DNA of 64,000 bases, taken from contig CBDCAB010000005.1 in the NCBI GenBank assembly GCA_965213735.1, forward strand, positions 124,001 to 188,000. The letters run 5' to 3'. The position numbers and the translations under genes were made by a program. Shown here in pieces: positions 25,625 through 35,223 of this stretch. The notes under the pieces are model-generated. The model was given only the letters and a program-made list of their open reading frames with translations, was not told the DNA's origin and did no database searches. Position 1 is the first letter of the stretch. The number at the start of each line of letters is the position of its first letter. The DNA comes from CALDTK01 sp965213735 (GTDB lineage Bacteria; Bacteroidota; Bacteroidia; Chitinophagales; Saprospiraceae).

Positions 25625-27787
25625 CTAGATATCGTCGACGCTGCCAGTGCGATCTTTTTCGCCGATCATGACGAACATGCCCACGAAAGGAAAGCTCGGG
25701 AAGAGGCTGTCGACGGCGAGGCGCTCGTAGTGGCCATCGACATTAGGCTGCTGTGCGTAGCGGTACTGGTGCACTTGGCGCAGCCCCGCTACATTGCTCA
25801 GACTGGCAAACACCACCGTAAAGTGGCCTGCGATGTTGGTGAGGTAAGTCACGTTGGCGCTGAGGTCGTGAAACTGTGGCGTTACTCCACCGAAGCGCTC
25901 GTCGCTGTTGGGGTTGTCGAAAGGGCGACCGCTGTGAAAGCGATAAGTAGCGCTGAGGCCGATGCTCGGCTTGGGGAAGTACCGCTTGGCCACGATAGCC
26001 AGGTTGTGACGCGCCGCAAAAGGCACCGGCACGCGCTCTTGCAGACCATTGCGCTTGCGCTTGGTATCTATAAAGCTGTAGCTGATCCAAAAGTCTGCTT
26101 CGCGAACTGACTTGCGGTCGCGATAAAACACGTCTAGTCCCCGCGCGTAGCCATCCCCGAGAGTAGCCCACTCGCCGGTACTTGGTGTGAGGCTAGCGAG
26201 GTGGTGATACTGTTTGGCGTAAGCTTCTACGCGCAGCACCCGCTGATTTATGGTTGAAGAGTAGGTGAGGCCATAGTAGTCGAGGCCCGCTGCACGCAGG
26301 TTGTGATCGCGTGCAAACAGTGAGTCTGCGGCTTGGCGTTGCACATAGCGACCGGCAGAGGCAGCGAGTTGTTGATCTGCTGAAAACAGGTGCGAGAGCT
26401 GCACCCGCGGGGAGAGGTGCATGTTGGCGTCGTTGTAGTTGTAGCTATCGCCGCGCAGTCCGGTGCGCACTACCCACTTACTCGCCAAAAACCAATCGGC
26501 TTCAGCAAAAGCGGCTTGGTAGAAACTACTCTGAGTAGCTACACCTTCAAATTCCTGTTGCGCCATCACTTCCACCCGCTCTCGGCGCTGCCCGTGCTCT
26601 ACACCTACGCGCCACAGTGCCAAATCGCGGAAGTTGTCGCTGTAGGTGGCCCGTGCCAGCACGTCTAGCTGATCGGTAGCGATTTGCTGGCCGTCGATGT
26701 TGAGGCGGTCACGGTTGGCTCCTCCCGATAGGCCAAACTCCCAGAGGCCGGTGGTGCCGCGCTGCTCTTGGTAGACACTTTGCCCGTACACGAAATAGTT
26801 GTCGAGGCCGAGGGTCGTAGCTCCATAAAATTGACTTTCGGCGGGATTGGTGCGCTCAAAATGCTGTGTGCTCGCTTGGACGAATGTCTTGATGTTGTTG
26901 CCGGTGCTGCCCGTCCACCAATGTGCTGCTTGGGCATTGAGGCCTTGCGGGGCAGTGGTGAGGGTGCTACGGGCTTCTTCGTTGAGCTGAGCGTAGAGGC
27001 CGAGGTGGGTGCCTCCCACTCCGATGGCAAGCGCGTGATTGTTGGGCAGCAGTTGGGTGCGCGTAATGTCACCACCGATGCTCATCAAGCTCACCTGCGT
27101 GAGGTTTTGGTCAGGGGCATCTGCAGTTTGGAGTATGAGTGCTCCTGAGAGTGCATCGCCATAGGCTGCCGAGAATCCACCAGTGGCAAAGGTGATGCCT
27201 TTAAAAGCAAAGGGGCTAAAGCGGGTGCGGGTGGGCACATCAGGCAGGCCGCTGGTATAGAGTTTGGGCACACGCATGCCATTGATGTAGGCTTGCGTTT
27301 CGTTGGCGGCACCTCCACGCACCAACAGCTGACCGCTTTCGCCGGCCGGAGTGCTACCGGGCAAGGTGGAAAGGGCCTCAGCCAGATCGGCGGTGCTGCC
27401 TGTGGTTGCTACGTCTACACTCGACAGTACCGCGGTTTTGCGGGTATCGCTGGCCACAAATGCACCCGCACTCACCACTACTTCAGCCAGGGCAGTTGCT
27501 GATTCCCGCAGTTTTAGCGTAAGCTGCACATTGTCTTTAGTAACGAGAGCACTATCCACCCTATAGCCGATGAATTGCGTGAGGACGGTAAAGGGGGTTT
27601 TGGCGGAAGCTGAAAAAGAAAATGCTCCAAGCGAATCTGTGGTAGCACCTTCATACGTGCTGGGTACATATACATTGACGCCCGGCAGCGGCAGCCCACG
27701 AGTGTCGAGCACACGGCCCGACACGGTAAGCTGAGCGGCAGCATTTGTGAGAAGTGCAAGTGAGGCGAGAAGGAGCGTGAGGCGCAT
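25625..27787 (-). CDS. TonB-dependent outer-membrane receptor
   Basis: The 720-residue protein has a signal peptide (about 1-18), an N-terminal CarboxypepD-like domain (SGRVLDTRGLPLPGVNVYVPST), a plug domain (LAEALSTLPGS, LLVRGGAANETQAYINGMRV, FSAAYGDALSGALIL) and a beta-barrel rich in aromatic strands. No SusD gene accompanies it, so the ligand is more likely a siderophore, cofactor or peptide than a glycan. It is the first gene of a five-gene operon ending in a LytTR regulator. Two dispersed 14-bp motifs lie in its 5' part (27511, 27597) and one upstream (27832). Confidence 0.93.
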   Translation of the reverse strand: MRLTLLLASLALLTNAAAQLTVSGRVLDTRGLPLPGVNVYVPSTYEGATTDSLGAFSFSASAKTPFTVLTQFIGYRVDSALVTKDNVQLTLKLRESATALAEVVVSAGAFVASDTRKTAVLSSVDVATTGSTADLAEALSTLPGSTPAGESGQLLVRGGAANETQAYINGMRVPKLYTSGLPDVPTRTRFSPFAFKGITFATGGFSAAYGDALSGALILQTADAPDQNLTQVSLMSIGGDITRTQLLPNNHALAIGVGGTHLGLYAQLNEEARSTLTTAPQGLNAQAAHWWTGSTGNNIKTFVQASTQHFERTNPAESQFYGATTLGLDNYFVYGQSVYQEQRGTTGLWEFGLSGGANRDRLNIDGQQIATDQLDVLARATYSDNFRDLALWRVGVEHGQRRERVEVMAQQEFEGVATQSSFYQAAFAEADWFLASKWVVRTGLRGDSYNYNDANMHLSPRVQLSHLFSADQQLAASAGRYVQRQAADSLFARDHNLRAAGLDYYGLTYSSTINQRVLRVEAYAKQYHHLASLTPSTGEWATLGDGYARGLDVFYRDRKSVREADFWISYSFIDTKRKRNGLQERVPVPFAARHNLAIVAKRYFPKPSIGLSATYRFHSGRPFDNPNSDERFGGVTPQFHDLSANVTYLTNIAGHFTVVFASLSNVAGLRQVHQYRYAQQPNVDGHYERLAVDSLFPSFPFVGMFVMIGEKDRTGSVDDI

Positions 27788-27955
27788 AACTTGTTGGTTG
27801 TGCTACCAAAGTTGAGCGCTCTCTTCACTATGCTTTCGCCAAAACCTACTGAATCGTCGAATCTCCCAACTGAATCGTAATGCAGCAAGCGATAAGCACC
27901 TAACGCGCCCTTGCCACGTTATAAAAATCGACCCTAAGTCACACAACTTACTACT

Positions 27956-28381
27956 ATGAAAATTGGAATTCTCACCCTTCTAGCGCTGCTCTGTAGCTAC
28001 TGTTTAGCTGCTCAAACAGCGCTTGGCACCTGGCAAACCATAGACGACAAATCAGGCAAGGTGCGCAGCCACATCAAGATTGAAGAGCGAGGAAACAAAC
28101 TCTACGGCAAGGTGGTAAAAACGCTTAACCCCGATGCGCCAACGCATTGCGCTACCTGCTCCGGCGCCCGCAAGGATCAGCCCTATATCGGCATGGAAAT
28201 CATCACCGCTGCTGTGCCTGATGGCGACAAGACCTGGGAGGGCCAGATTTATGACCCAGAGGGCGACTCCACCTACAAATTGGTGATGTGGCTCGAGGAA
28301 AATCCGGATGTGCTCTACGTACGCGGCAAGCATTGGACGGGCCTCTACCGCACCCAAACGTGGCAGCGCCTGGGCCGCTAA
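27956..28381 (+). CDS. DUF2147 secreted protein
   Basis: The 141-residue protein has a signal peptide ending LAAQ and the DUF2147 pattern: LGTWQTIDDKSGKVRSHIKI, GKVVKTLNP, CATCSGARKDQPYIGMEII and GQIYDPEGDSTYK. The family is a small beta-barrel-like periplasmic protein of unknown role. It is convergent with the next gene, overlapping its end by 4 bp. Confidence 0.9.
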   Translation: MKIGILTLLALLCSYCLAAQTALGTWQTIDDKSGKVRSHIKIEERGNKLYGKVVKTLNPDAPTHCATCSGARKDQPYIGMEIITAAVPDGDKTWEGQIYDPEGDSTYKLVMWLEENPDVLYVRGKHWTGLYRTQTWQRLGR

Positions 28382-29613
28382 TGTCCGCGCATGTAGAATT
28401 TCTGCCCGTCGATTTGGATTGAGTTGACTTGGTAGCGCTCGTCGAGGTAAATGTACGCGTTGGGCTGCTTGTGGAGGTTGAGCTCCCATTGCCAGCGGTT
28501 GCCTCCCGGTCGGGCATTAGGATTTTCTCGCTCCACAATGCCATTAACGAGGAAGGTTTTGTCCTGCATCTTCTCACTACCATCATCAAAGCGCATAAAC
28601 GAGGTGAGGTCGACGAAGAACTCAGTGGTGATTTTCACCTTCACATCGGTAGAGGTGTCGATGGGTGGGTGATGAGGAGTGAGAGGTGGGAGGTGAGAAG
28701 TGAGAGGTGGGATTGAATCTACCGCTGTGGAATCAAACGGATTGCCGAGCAGCACCTCTTGATCGACGGGCACAAGTGGAGCTAGACGAAGGGAGTCGGT
28801 CGCGACGCCGAGGCTTGCCAGCAAAGCAGTACGCGTGGCTGCGGCGGCAGCGGTATCGACTTTAGCTTCGGTGTAAGTGGCTGCGGGTAGCAGGGTCTCC
28901 TCTTCCTTTTTCTTACCGAAGAGTCCGCGCTTTTTTGAAACGAAGCCTGGCAGTGCAAGGCCGCGCTTCTCCTTTTCTTCGATGGTGACCACCTTATAGA
29001 ACTTCAAGTAGACCGAATCTGACATGATGATTCGCTGCTGGATACCTCCCATGTTTTGGAACACGCGCAGGAAAGGGCGCACCTCAACGCCTGTCCAGAG
29101 ACTATCGATGTGGGAGATACGCTTTTCGCCTTTGTTGGTGAAGTAGAGGGCTTCGGCAGCATCGACATCGGCTGGAATGGTGCGCAAGAAGAAGATGACC
29201 TCCTTATCGTGCGTCGAGCGTTTGAAGATAAGACCTTCTACCTGCCCGAGCTCATCGACCACAACTTTGAGGTGACCCTGAATAGTAGGGTCGCGGGCAT
29301 TCATAGTTTGAAGGATGAAGCCGTACTCGGTGGTGTTGATGTTGTTGACGCTATAAACGCCCTGAATATCTGGACCTTCGACGTAGAGGTTTCTGCGGGT
29401 AATACCGAAGGAGTATTTACCGACGCTAAATTCGGTGGGCTCTTCACCTGGCACTTCACGCATAGCGGGCTTGAAGTCGTAGCCCATGAGTTGATCAGGG
29501 GAGGTAAAGGTGCGGTCGGAGATGTAAGAAAATTGGGCGTGTTGCTTGCTTTGGCCCCACAGGGAGGTGGCGACCAGGCACAGGAGTGCACCTAGTAGGG
29601 TTGGCGTGTTCAT
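28378..29613 (-). CDS. Hypothetical secreted protein
   Basis: The protein has 411 residues and was not assigned to a family. A signal peptide (about 1-20, SLWGQ) leads to a beta-rich N-terminal half (SDRTFTSPDQLMGYDFKPAMREVPG). A Lys-rich turn (KKRGLFGKKKEEE) and a low-complexity linker with PPLTSHLPPLTPHHPP follow, the latter encoded by short GTGAGAGGTGGGA-type repeats. A compact C-terminal domain has KITTEFFVDLTSFMRF. It is probably an envelope protein. Confidence 0.7.
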   Translation of the reverse strand: MNTPTLLGALLCLVATSLWGQSKQHAQFSYISDRTFTSPDQLMGYDFKPAMREVPGEEPTEFSVGKYSFGITRRNLYVEGPDIQGVYSVNNINTTEYGFILQTMNARDPTIQGHLKVVVDELGQVEGLIFKRSTHDKEVIFFLRTIPADVDAAEALYFTNKGEKRISHIDSLWTGVEVRPFLRVFQNMGGIQQRIIMSDSVYLKFYKVVTIEEKEKRGLALPGFVSKKRGLFGKKKEEETLLPAATYTEAKVDTAAAAATRTALLASLGVATDSLRLAPLVPVDQEVLLGNPFDSTAVDSIPPLTSHLPPLTPHHPPIDTSTDVKVKITTEFFVDLTSFMRFDDGSEKMQDKTFLVNGIVERENPNARPGGNRWQWELNLHKQPNAYIYLDERYQVNSIQIDGQKFYMRGH

Positions 29614-29781
29614 AGTCTTTTTGCTACAGTGTCGTTCGCTGTAGCATGTGCAAAGCCTAGGCCAGCTGGTTGGATTTTGGGGGTGATTGCCGCTTAAGGC
29701 TCACCTTCTACCATTCGACGTGAAAAAAGTACCAGTGGGAGCCATGGATTAGGCGCCAGCCATGGTGGCATGTGCCCTAGC

Positions 29782-30564
29782 CTACCACAGCGGCGCCAGG
29801 ATGCTCAGCTGCACGCGCCACTGAGTGAGAGGTGCATGCTCGCGTAGCAGAAGTGCTGTGCTGCCACGGCCTGGCTCCCTCGGATCGCGGATTTGAAAGC
29901 GGGTGTTGCCGTACAGGTTGTGCCGGCTCAGCACCTGTACTTGCAGTTGCCAATTGGAGCGCAGCAACGTAGACACGCCCGCACCAAATTGGAGAAAGCC
30001 TGAACTCGAGTTGGTGGTAAAGACGGCAGGCTGAGCTAAGCGTTGTGGATCTCGGGGCTCCGGCAGACCGTTATGAAAGGCTCCACAGCCAAAGACAGTT
30101 TGTTTACGTGCCGCTTCGGGTGTGATGCCTTCATCGACTTGTGCTTCGGTGGCCACCATGCGCAGCCCGAGCTGCAATGAACTGATAAACTTGTAGCGGT
30201 CGCCTACAGCAATACGCGTCCCGATAGATGTTTCGGCGCGATCGCGAACGATGAGGTTGGCCTCGTGGTAGTCATCTCCAAAATAGAATTGAGAGCCACG
30301 GATGAGCGCAATGGTGTCAATGGCTGTCACTACACACATAATCTGCGGAAACTCAAATCCGGATAGACCACCCTGAGCCAGTAGTGAAAGCCCATCGGCA
30401 AGCTCGTAGCTGATGGTGGCAGCTAAGCCATATCCGGTAGTGGAGGCATCTAAGGCCAAACCTCCATACAGCCTCGGAGATTTATCTGACTGCGCTAGAC
30501 CCCAACCTGAGGTGCACAGAATGGCGCAACTAAAAAATATACTTCGGAGGAGGGGTTGGGACAT
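29782..30564 (-). CDS. Hypothetical outer-membrane protein, beta-barrel-like
   Basis: Met 30564 (MSQPLLRSIFFSC) gives a normal signal peptide ending GWGLAQ, better than the frame start at 30597. The remaining about 235 residues alternate polar and hydrophobic strands (LYGGLALDASTTGYGLAATI, FLQFGAGVSTLLRSNWQLQVQVLSRH), as in small porin-like barrels. No specific family was recognised. It is divergent from the HTH gene at 30653. Confidence 0.65.
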   Translation of the reverse strand: MSQPLLRSIFFSCAILCTSGWGLAQSDKSPRLYGGLALDASTTGYGLAATISYELADGLSLLAQGGLSGFEFPQIMCVVTAIDTIALIRGSQFYFGDDYHEANLIVRDRAETSIGTRIAVGDRYKFISSLQLGLRMVATEAQVDEGITPEAARKQTVFGCGAFHNGLPEPRDPQRLAQPAVFTTNSSSGFLQFGAGVSTLLRSNWQLQVQVLSRHNLYGNTRFQIRDPREPGRGSTALLLREHAPLTQWRVQLSILAPLW

Positions 30565-30652
30565 AGCATTTAATAGCAGCACCAAACATAGATACAAACC
30601 GCCGTGCTCACTTTGTGTCTTCCAGACTACCTCTGCTTAGTATGTTGCTACC

Positions 30653-31666
30653 ATGCAGGAGCGTGAGATCAACGAACTGGAGTTTATGGAGGCGTGGCGG
30701 CTCAACCTCATCGCTGCCTCAGATGCGGCTGGCGAGCAGGGCAACGAAACAGCTGACTGGCTCGGCATCTCCAAAAGCGCATACTACCGGCGTCGTCGCG
30801 GGGAAATGCCGTTTACGGCGTATGAGTTCGTGATGCTTTCTCGCAGATTCGGCCTCGACATGGTGCCTGAATTTGATGCTGTGCCACGGTTTGGCTTTGA
30901 TGCACCACTCGAGGCGGATACTACCTTTAATGAAGGTCGCTACCTGCGGCAACTCGAAGCTTCGGCTGCACTCTTCGATGATGGTGAAGGCGCGCACATT
31001 CTCGTAAGCACGACAGATATCCCGATTTTTTATCTCTTCGCCGAGCCCGATCTTGCTGCGCTCAAGCGCTACCTGTTTGGTTTGGCAATTGACGCTAAGG
31101 GAGCGCGACCTTTTAGTCTGGAGGCTGCAAGAAAAGCGCACAGTGAGTTCATCGGTCGCGTCGCGTCTGTGTCGCGCAGCTACCGCACAGCGCACCGGGA
31201 GGAAGCTTGGGGCCCTAGCCCGCTGCGTAGTCTGGTGTACCAGATACTGCTACTTGTAGAAAGTGCTGCCATCACGCCAGCTGATTGCACAGCGCTATTC
31301 GATGCCGTGGAGCGCGCAATTGATCGTCTGGAAAAAGCCCTCAATCAAGGTCCGGAAGATGGTGGAGCTAAGTTGAAACTTTGGCAAAATCGCCTGCATG
31401 CCACCAGCTCGATTGTATCACTTAGCAATGAGCGCTCGCGGCGCCTATTTGTGACTTTCGACAACCCTAACTTTTTCGCCAGTGAAGACAAGCGGGCTAT
31501 AGATTATTTCGCTGCGCATTTCGATGTTTTGCGAAAGCGAAGTCTGCGAATTGCTGGCCACGGAGCTAACAGTCCTGCTCGGTATGCACGTGAATTGCGT
31601 GAGCAAGTGCAGCGAGGTCGACGCAAAGCGGCCAGGCTGCTCGGCGAGATTGATGAGGAGCTTTAG
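30653..31666 (+). CDS. Helix-turn-helix transcriptional regulator with large effector-like region
   Basis: The protein has 337 residues. The N-terminal about 75 form an atypical HTH (ETADWLGISKSAYYRRRRGEMPFTAYEFVMLSRRFGLD, split here by helices). The helical remainder has no recognised domain; it includes FYLFAEPDLAALKRYLFGLAID. Similar architecture is common in Bacteroidota regulators. Its partner is unknown; the divergent gene at 29782 is a candidate target. Confidence 0.75.
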   Translation: MQEREINELEFMEAWRLNLIAASDAAGEQGNETADWLGISKSAYYRRRRGEMPFTAYEFVMLSRRFGLDMVPEFDAVPRFGFDAPLEADTTFNEGRYLRQLEASAALFDDGEGAHILVSTTDIPIFYLFAEPDLAALKRYLFGLAIDAKGARPFSLEAARKAHSEFIGRVASVSRSYRTAHREEAWGPSPLRSLVYQILLLVESAAITPADCTALFDAVERAIDRLEKALNQGPEDGGAKLKLWQNRLHATSSIVSLSNERSRRLFVTFDNPNFFASEDKRAIDYFAAHFDVLRKRSLRIAGHGANSPARYARELREQVQRGRRKAARLLGEIDEEL

Positions 31667-33127
31667 TTAAAGTGTCTTCAGGTATTCAATGAGGCTGCGG
31701 CGCTGCTCAGCGTCTAAGGCATCGCCATAGGTATGACCTTGCTTGCCGTAGCCGGGAAGCGTGGTATCATAGGTGTATTTGCCCCGCGAGTTGTGGCGGG
31801 CGTGCACTTTCCAACCAAGCCGCTGGTGGTCGTACTCGTCGGCAGCACCAGTTGGGGTTTTGCCGGAAGGTGAATAACGCGCCCAATACACAGGTCTTGA
31901 ATCACTCTTGAGCAGGTGCTCGATGGTAGGCACAGCGCCATTGTGCAGGTAGGGTGCAGTGGCCCAGATGCCATCAAGTGGAGGTGCGATATAGCCTGCC
32001 TCAGGCTCGAAGCGGCTGCGCGGATAGCTCGACGCAAACCAGCTGTTGTTGTACCACTCGGTGATGCCACTGCTGAGGGCGTAGCTGGCGTAAAGGGGAT
32101 CGGTGCGCACAGCTTCTATGCTCAACACTTTATTGGGGTAGGTGTCGTCGCTGCGGTCGCCGCCGATGGTGCCGTAATTCCCGTGACAGCTAGCGCATTG
32201 GTCTTCGAAGACAATTTTTCCAGCTTTCGCCAAAACCGCATTTATCTCACCGGGATACTTCGGCGGCTCGAGGGTACGTAGCCACGCGAGCACATGGACA
32301 AACGCGCCCTGCGCCTGCCTCGCCTGGCTAGAATCAGGAATGCCCAGCACGCTCGCCTGAAAGATTAATTTCGTCTTATCGCCGCGGCCTACAGCAGTAT
32401 AATAGAGCGCATTTTTCTTCGCTACATTCCACAGCGGCGGCGTGTCGCTGGCAATATTATAAGGAGCAATTTCATAGGCAGGTTTTGAAACATATTCAAG
32501 CGACTGCGGGTCGCGGTAACGCATAATAGTTTCAGCCACACGCGCCGCAGGATTAACACCCGGTTGGTTGGTTTGAGTGCCCTCAGTCATCGCGCGGAAA
32601 TAGCGGCCAAAATCCTCGTATTGGATATATTCAGGATCTGCATTTTTATACTTGAGTCGCATACGCAGATCGAGCAGTTTTGCCGGAAGGCGCAAATTGC
32701 CGCGATAATCAGCCAAAGAATTACCTATACCGAGAATAGTATCGCCAGCAACTGCACCCGCATGACAGGTAAAGCAGGTGCCATTAGCTACCTCCACCCC
32801 GTTTGGCGCTTCAAAAAATGCCAGCCCGTGCGGAGTGACCAGACCCGAACTGCGCAGGAAGTTGAGCGAATCGCGGTCGAACGCCTTGCGCACCAAATCG
32901 GCAGGCAGGCCAGTGCCCAAATACGCGCCTTCCTTCATGTAAGCATACCCCAGCGTGGGGTCACCGCCCTGAAGTTGTGGTTCCGCAGAAATAACTTTTG
33001 CCTTCCACCCAAGCCGCTGCACAGCATCAGCAGTTGATATGGCACTGCGCGCGCAGGCAAAAACGAGCAGCCCAATGCTAAGGAGCAGCAGGAAAGGTCG
33101 CGCTGGTGCCAAGCATAAACTCTTCAC
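31667..33127 (-). CDS. Di-heme c-type cytochrome lipoprotein (cytochrome-c-peroxidase/RoxA-like)
   Basis: The 486-residue protein has a lipobox (LVFAC, Cys25) and two CxxCH haem-binding motifs: CFTCH (118-122) and CASCH (311-315). The phrase GYIAPPLDGIWATAPYLHNGAVPTIEHLL is typical of the large di-heme group that includes rubber oxygenase RoxA and MauG/CcpA relatives. It may act as a periplasmic peroxidase, oxygenase or electron carrier; the substrate is not deducible. Two variant motifs CCTTCCGGCAAAAC lie within it (31857, 32677), plus one standard copy (32223). Confidence 0.85.
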   Translation of the reverse strand: MKSLCLAPARPFLLLLSIGLLVFACARSAISTADAVQRLGWKAKVISAEPQLQGGDPTLGYAYMKEGAYLGTGLPADLVRKAFDRDSLNFLRSSGLVTPHGLAFFEAPNGVEVANGTCFTCHAGAVAGDTILGIGNSLADYRGNLRLPAKLLDLRMRLKYKNADPEYIQYEDFGRYFRAMTEGTQTNQPGVNPAARVAETIMRYRDPQSLEYVSKPAYEIAPYNIASDTPPLWNVAKKNALYYTAVGRGDKTKLIFQASVLGIPDSSQARQAQGAFVHVLAWLRTLEPPKYPGEINAVLAKAGKIVFEDQCASCHGNYGTIGGDRSDDTYPNKVLSIEAVRTDPLYASYALSSGITEWYNNSWFASSYPRSRFEPEAGYIAPPLDGIWATAPYLHNGAVPTIEHLLKSDSRPVYWARYSPSGKTPTGAADEYDHQRLGWKVHARHNSRGKYTYDTTLPGYGKQGHTYGDALDAEQRRSLIEYLKTL

Positions 33128-33187
33128 GTGGTTTATAACCTCAATTGCAGTAGCTAGTTGCCGGCTGAAGCGATAACTTGTCAGCCT

Positions 33188-34294
33188 GTGACAAAGCCTG
33201 TGTTAGACCCTCTTTCGCCTCTCCACCAGCATTTTCGGCGCTTTCGGCGGATATGGCTGGGCACCTGTATTGCCTGGCTCGTGGTATCGCTTGGAGCAAG
33301 TCGCCTTGCAGGTATGCGTACCGGTGATTTTGGAACATACGATATTATAGGAGGCCTGCTGTGCGGCATTGCTATTGGCACTGCGATGGCCTGGTTTGAG
33401 ACGCGGCCGGTGCGAGTGGGCTATATCAATAACCATCCCTGGCTCGACATTGCGCTGCGTACGGTACTCTACACAGCCGTGGTGGCGGTGGTGATTTTGG
33501 TTGGTAGGCTATTGTTGTTTCGGTTTTTTCCCTCCGAAGCGACTGGTGAGGTATGGCGGTCGGTGCCTGAAATGTTAAATGATCGGGTAATCCGTCGCTT
33601 TATTGTGCTGTTGTTGATGGCGAGTTTCGCGCTCAACTTCTTCCTGCATTTGCGGCTGATGATGGGGCCGTCTAATTTGCAAGCGCTCTTTACTGGTCGC
33701 TATAGATTGCCGGTTGAAGAGGAGCGACTTTTCGTCTTCATAGATTTAGTTGACTCTACCGCTATTGCCGAGCGGCTAGGGCCTTTAGAGTTTACACATT
33801 TTAAGCATGATTTCTTTTGTGATTTAGCCGAGCCTTTATTGGCTACTGGAGGTCATATTGTACAATATGTAGGTGATGAGGTAATGATTACGTGGCGCAA
33901 GTCAGCGCTTTCAGCGGCGCATTCGCCCTTGCGATTTTTGCAGCTTACGCTAAAACAGCTCGAGCGTCGCCGCCTGCATTACGAGCGTCGCTTTGCTACT
34001 GTACCACGATTTCGCACCGGCATACACGCAGGAATGGTGGTGGTAGCCGAGGTTGGAGATACACGAAGGGATATTGTCTACTCTGGCGATACCGTCAACA
34101 CTGCGGCTCGACTTCTACAGGCTTGTCGGCCACAGGGAGTACAGCTACTCTTGTCTGAGCGCGCGCGAGAGTGGATAGCAGCGAGTGGTGCTGAGTTGCC
34201 GCATTTTGCTTCGCAGCGCGCGATGGAGTTGCGTGGCCGTAGCGAGCCGCTAGCTGTACTGGCGCCAGCATCGACCTATGCCTTCAGCAACTAA
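33188..34294 (+). CDS. Membrane-bound class III adenylate/guanylate cyclase
   Basis: GTG 33188 (TKPVLDPLSPLHQHFRR) is taken as the start; TTG 33158 is an alternative. Four membrane segments occupy about residues 25-175, then a class III cyclase domain follows: FVFIDLVDSTAIAERLG with the metal-binding Asp, QYVGDEVMITW with the second, and DIVYSGDTVNTAARLL. It should make a cyclic nucleotide; AMP versus GMP specificity is not certain. It is divergent from the cytochrome gene. A dispersed motif lies at 33943. Confidence 0.88.
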   Translation: MTKPVLDPLSPLHQHFRRFRRIWLGTCIAWLVVSLGASRLAGMRTGDFGTYDIIGGLLCGIAIGTAMAWFETRPVRVGYINNHPWLDIALRTVLYTAVVAVVILVGRLLLFRFFPSEATGEVWRSVPEMLNDRVIRRFIVLLLMASFALNFFLHLRLMMGPSNLQALFTGRYRLPVEEERLFVFIDLVDSTAIAERLGPLEFTHFKHDFFCDLAEPLLATGGHIVQYVGDEVMITWRKSALSAAHSPLRFLQLTLKQLERRRLHYERRFATVPRFRTGIHAGMVVVAEVGDTRRDIVYSGDTVNTAARLLQACRPQGVQLLLSERAREWIAASGAELPHFASQRAMELRGRSEPLAVLAPASTYAFSN

Positions 34295-34303
34295 GCTGGG
34301 ACA

Positions 34304-35158
34304 CTACCTCACCTTGCGGACAAGACCTTCTTGAGCAACGCTGCAGACCAATCGACCCTCTTGATCGTAGATGCTTGCTCGTGTAAATCCGCGCGAGCCT
34401 CGGGCACGTGGTGTGTCAATATCAAACAGCAGCCACTGATCGACGCGTAAGTCATCAACGTGAAACCACATGGCGTGATCGAGGCTGGTGAGCATGAGCT
34501 GGCCGAAATTCACTTCCTGCAGGTGTGGCACTACCGCCGTGGTGAGCAAATGATAATCGCTCGCATAGGCAAGCACGGCCTGGTGTAGACGAGGATCGTC
34601 AGGCATCTGTCCAGCTACTTTCACCCACACCCGGTAGCGCGGCGCATAGGCTTTGGGAGAAATCAGGTTAATGTCGTCTACAGGTCTGACCTCGAAAGGG
34701 AGTTTTCGCGAAAGCCTGGCATATAGCGCTGGTGCCTGCTCCCGGTAGCGCTCGGCAAGTTGAACGGAAGTAGGCAAGCCATCTGGGGCGGGTACATCGG
34801 GCATCTCGATCTGGTGTTCAATTCCCTGTTCTTGCACATGAAAGCTCGCCGCCGAGTTAAAAATTGCTTCACCTTTTTGGATCGCGATGCTTCTGCGGGT
34901 GGTAAAACTGCGCCCATCTCTGATCTTGTCGACATCGTATACGATGGGCTTCGATACATCGCCGCCGAGGATAAAGTAGCCATGCATCGAGTGAATGAGC
35001 CTGTCGTCGGGTACGGTGAGGGCTGAGGCTAGTAGTGCTTGCGCCAAAACCTGCCCGCCAAACACTCTTCCCCAGGGAGTGGAGTGTGAGGTGCCGCGAA
35101 AAAGTCTGTCTTCGAGCTGTTCGAGGCTCAAAACTTGTAAGAGATCAAAAAGTGTCAC
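34304..35158 (-). CDS. tesB: Acyl-CoA thioesterase II (TesB)
   Basis: The 284-residue double hot-dog protein starts with GTG at 35158 (TLFDLLQVLSLEQLEDRLFRG). Motifs are GRVFGGQVLAQAL and IHSMHGYFILGGD in the first half, then the second hot dog with TSLDHAMWFH, LLFDIDTPRARGSRGF and SVAQEGLVR. It hydrolyses medium- and long-chain acyl-CoA. It is convergent with the cyclase gene. Dispersed motifs lie at 34702 and 35037. Confidence 0.93.
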   Translation of the reverse strand: MTLFDLLQVLSLEQLEDRLFRGTSHSTPWGRVFGGQVLAQALLASALTVPDDRLIHSMHGYFILGGDVSKPIVYDVDKIRDGRSFTTRRSIAIQKGEAIFNSAASFHVQEQGIEHQIEMPDVPAPDGLPTSVQLAERYREQAPALYARLSRKLPFEVRPVDDINLISPKAYAPRYRVWVKVAGQMPDDPRLHQAVLAYASDYHLLTTAVVPHLQEVNFGQLMLTSLDHAMWFHVDDLRVDQWLLFDIDTPRARGSRGFTRASIYDQEGRLVCSVAQEGLVRKVR

Positions 35159-35223
35159 ACTGCAAACATGGCTCGGATATGTGTTCGCACCAACTCTTGA
35201 GCTAGAGCGTTTGCATAAGAACC

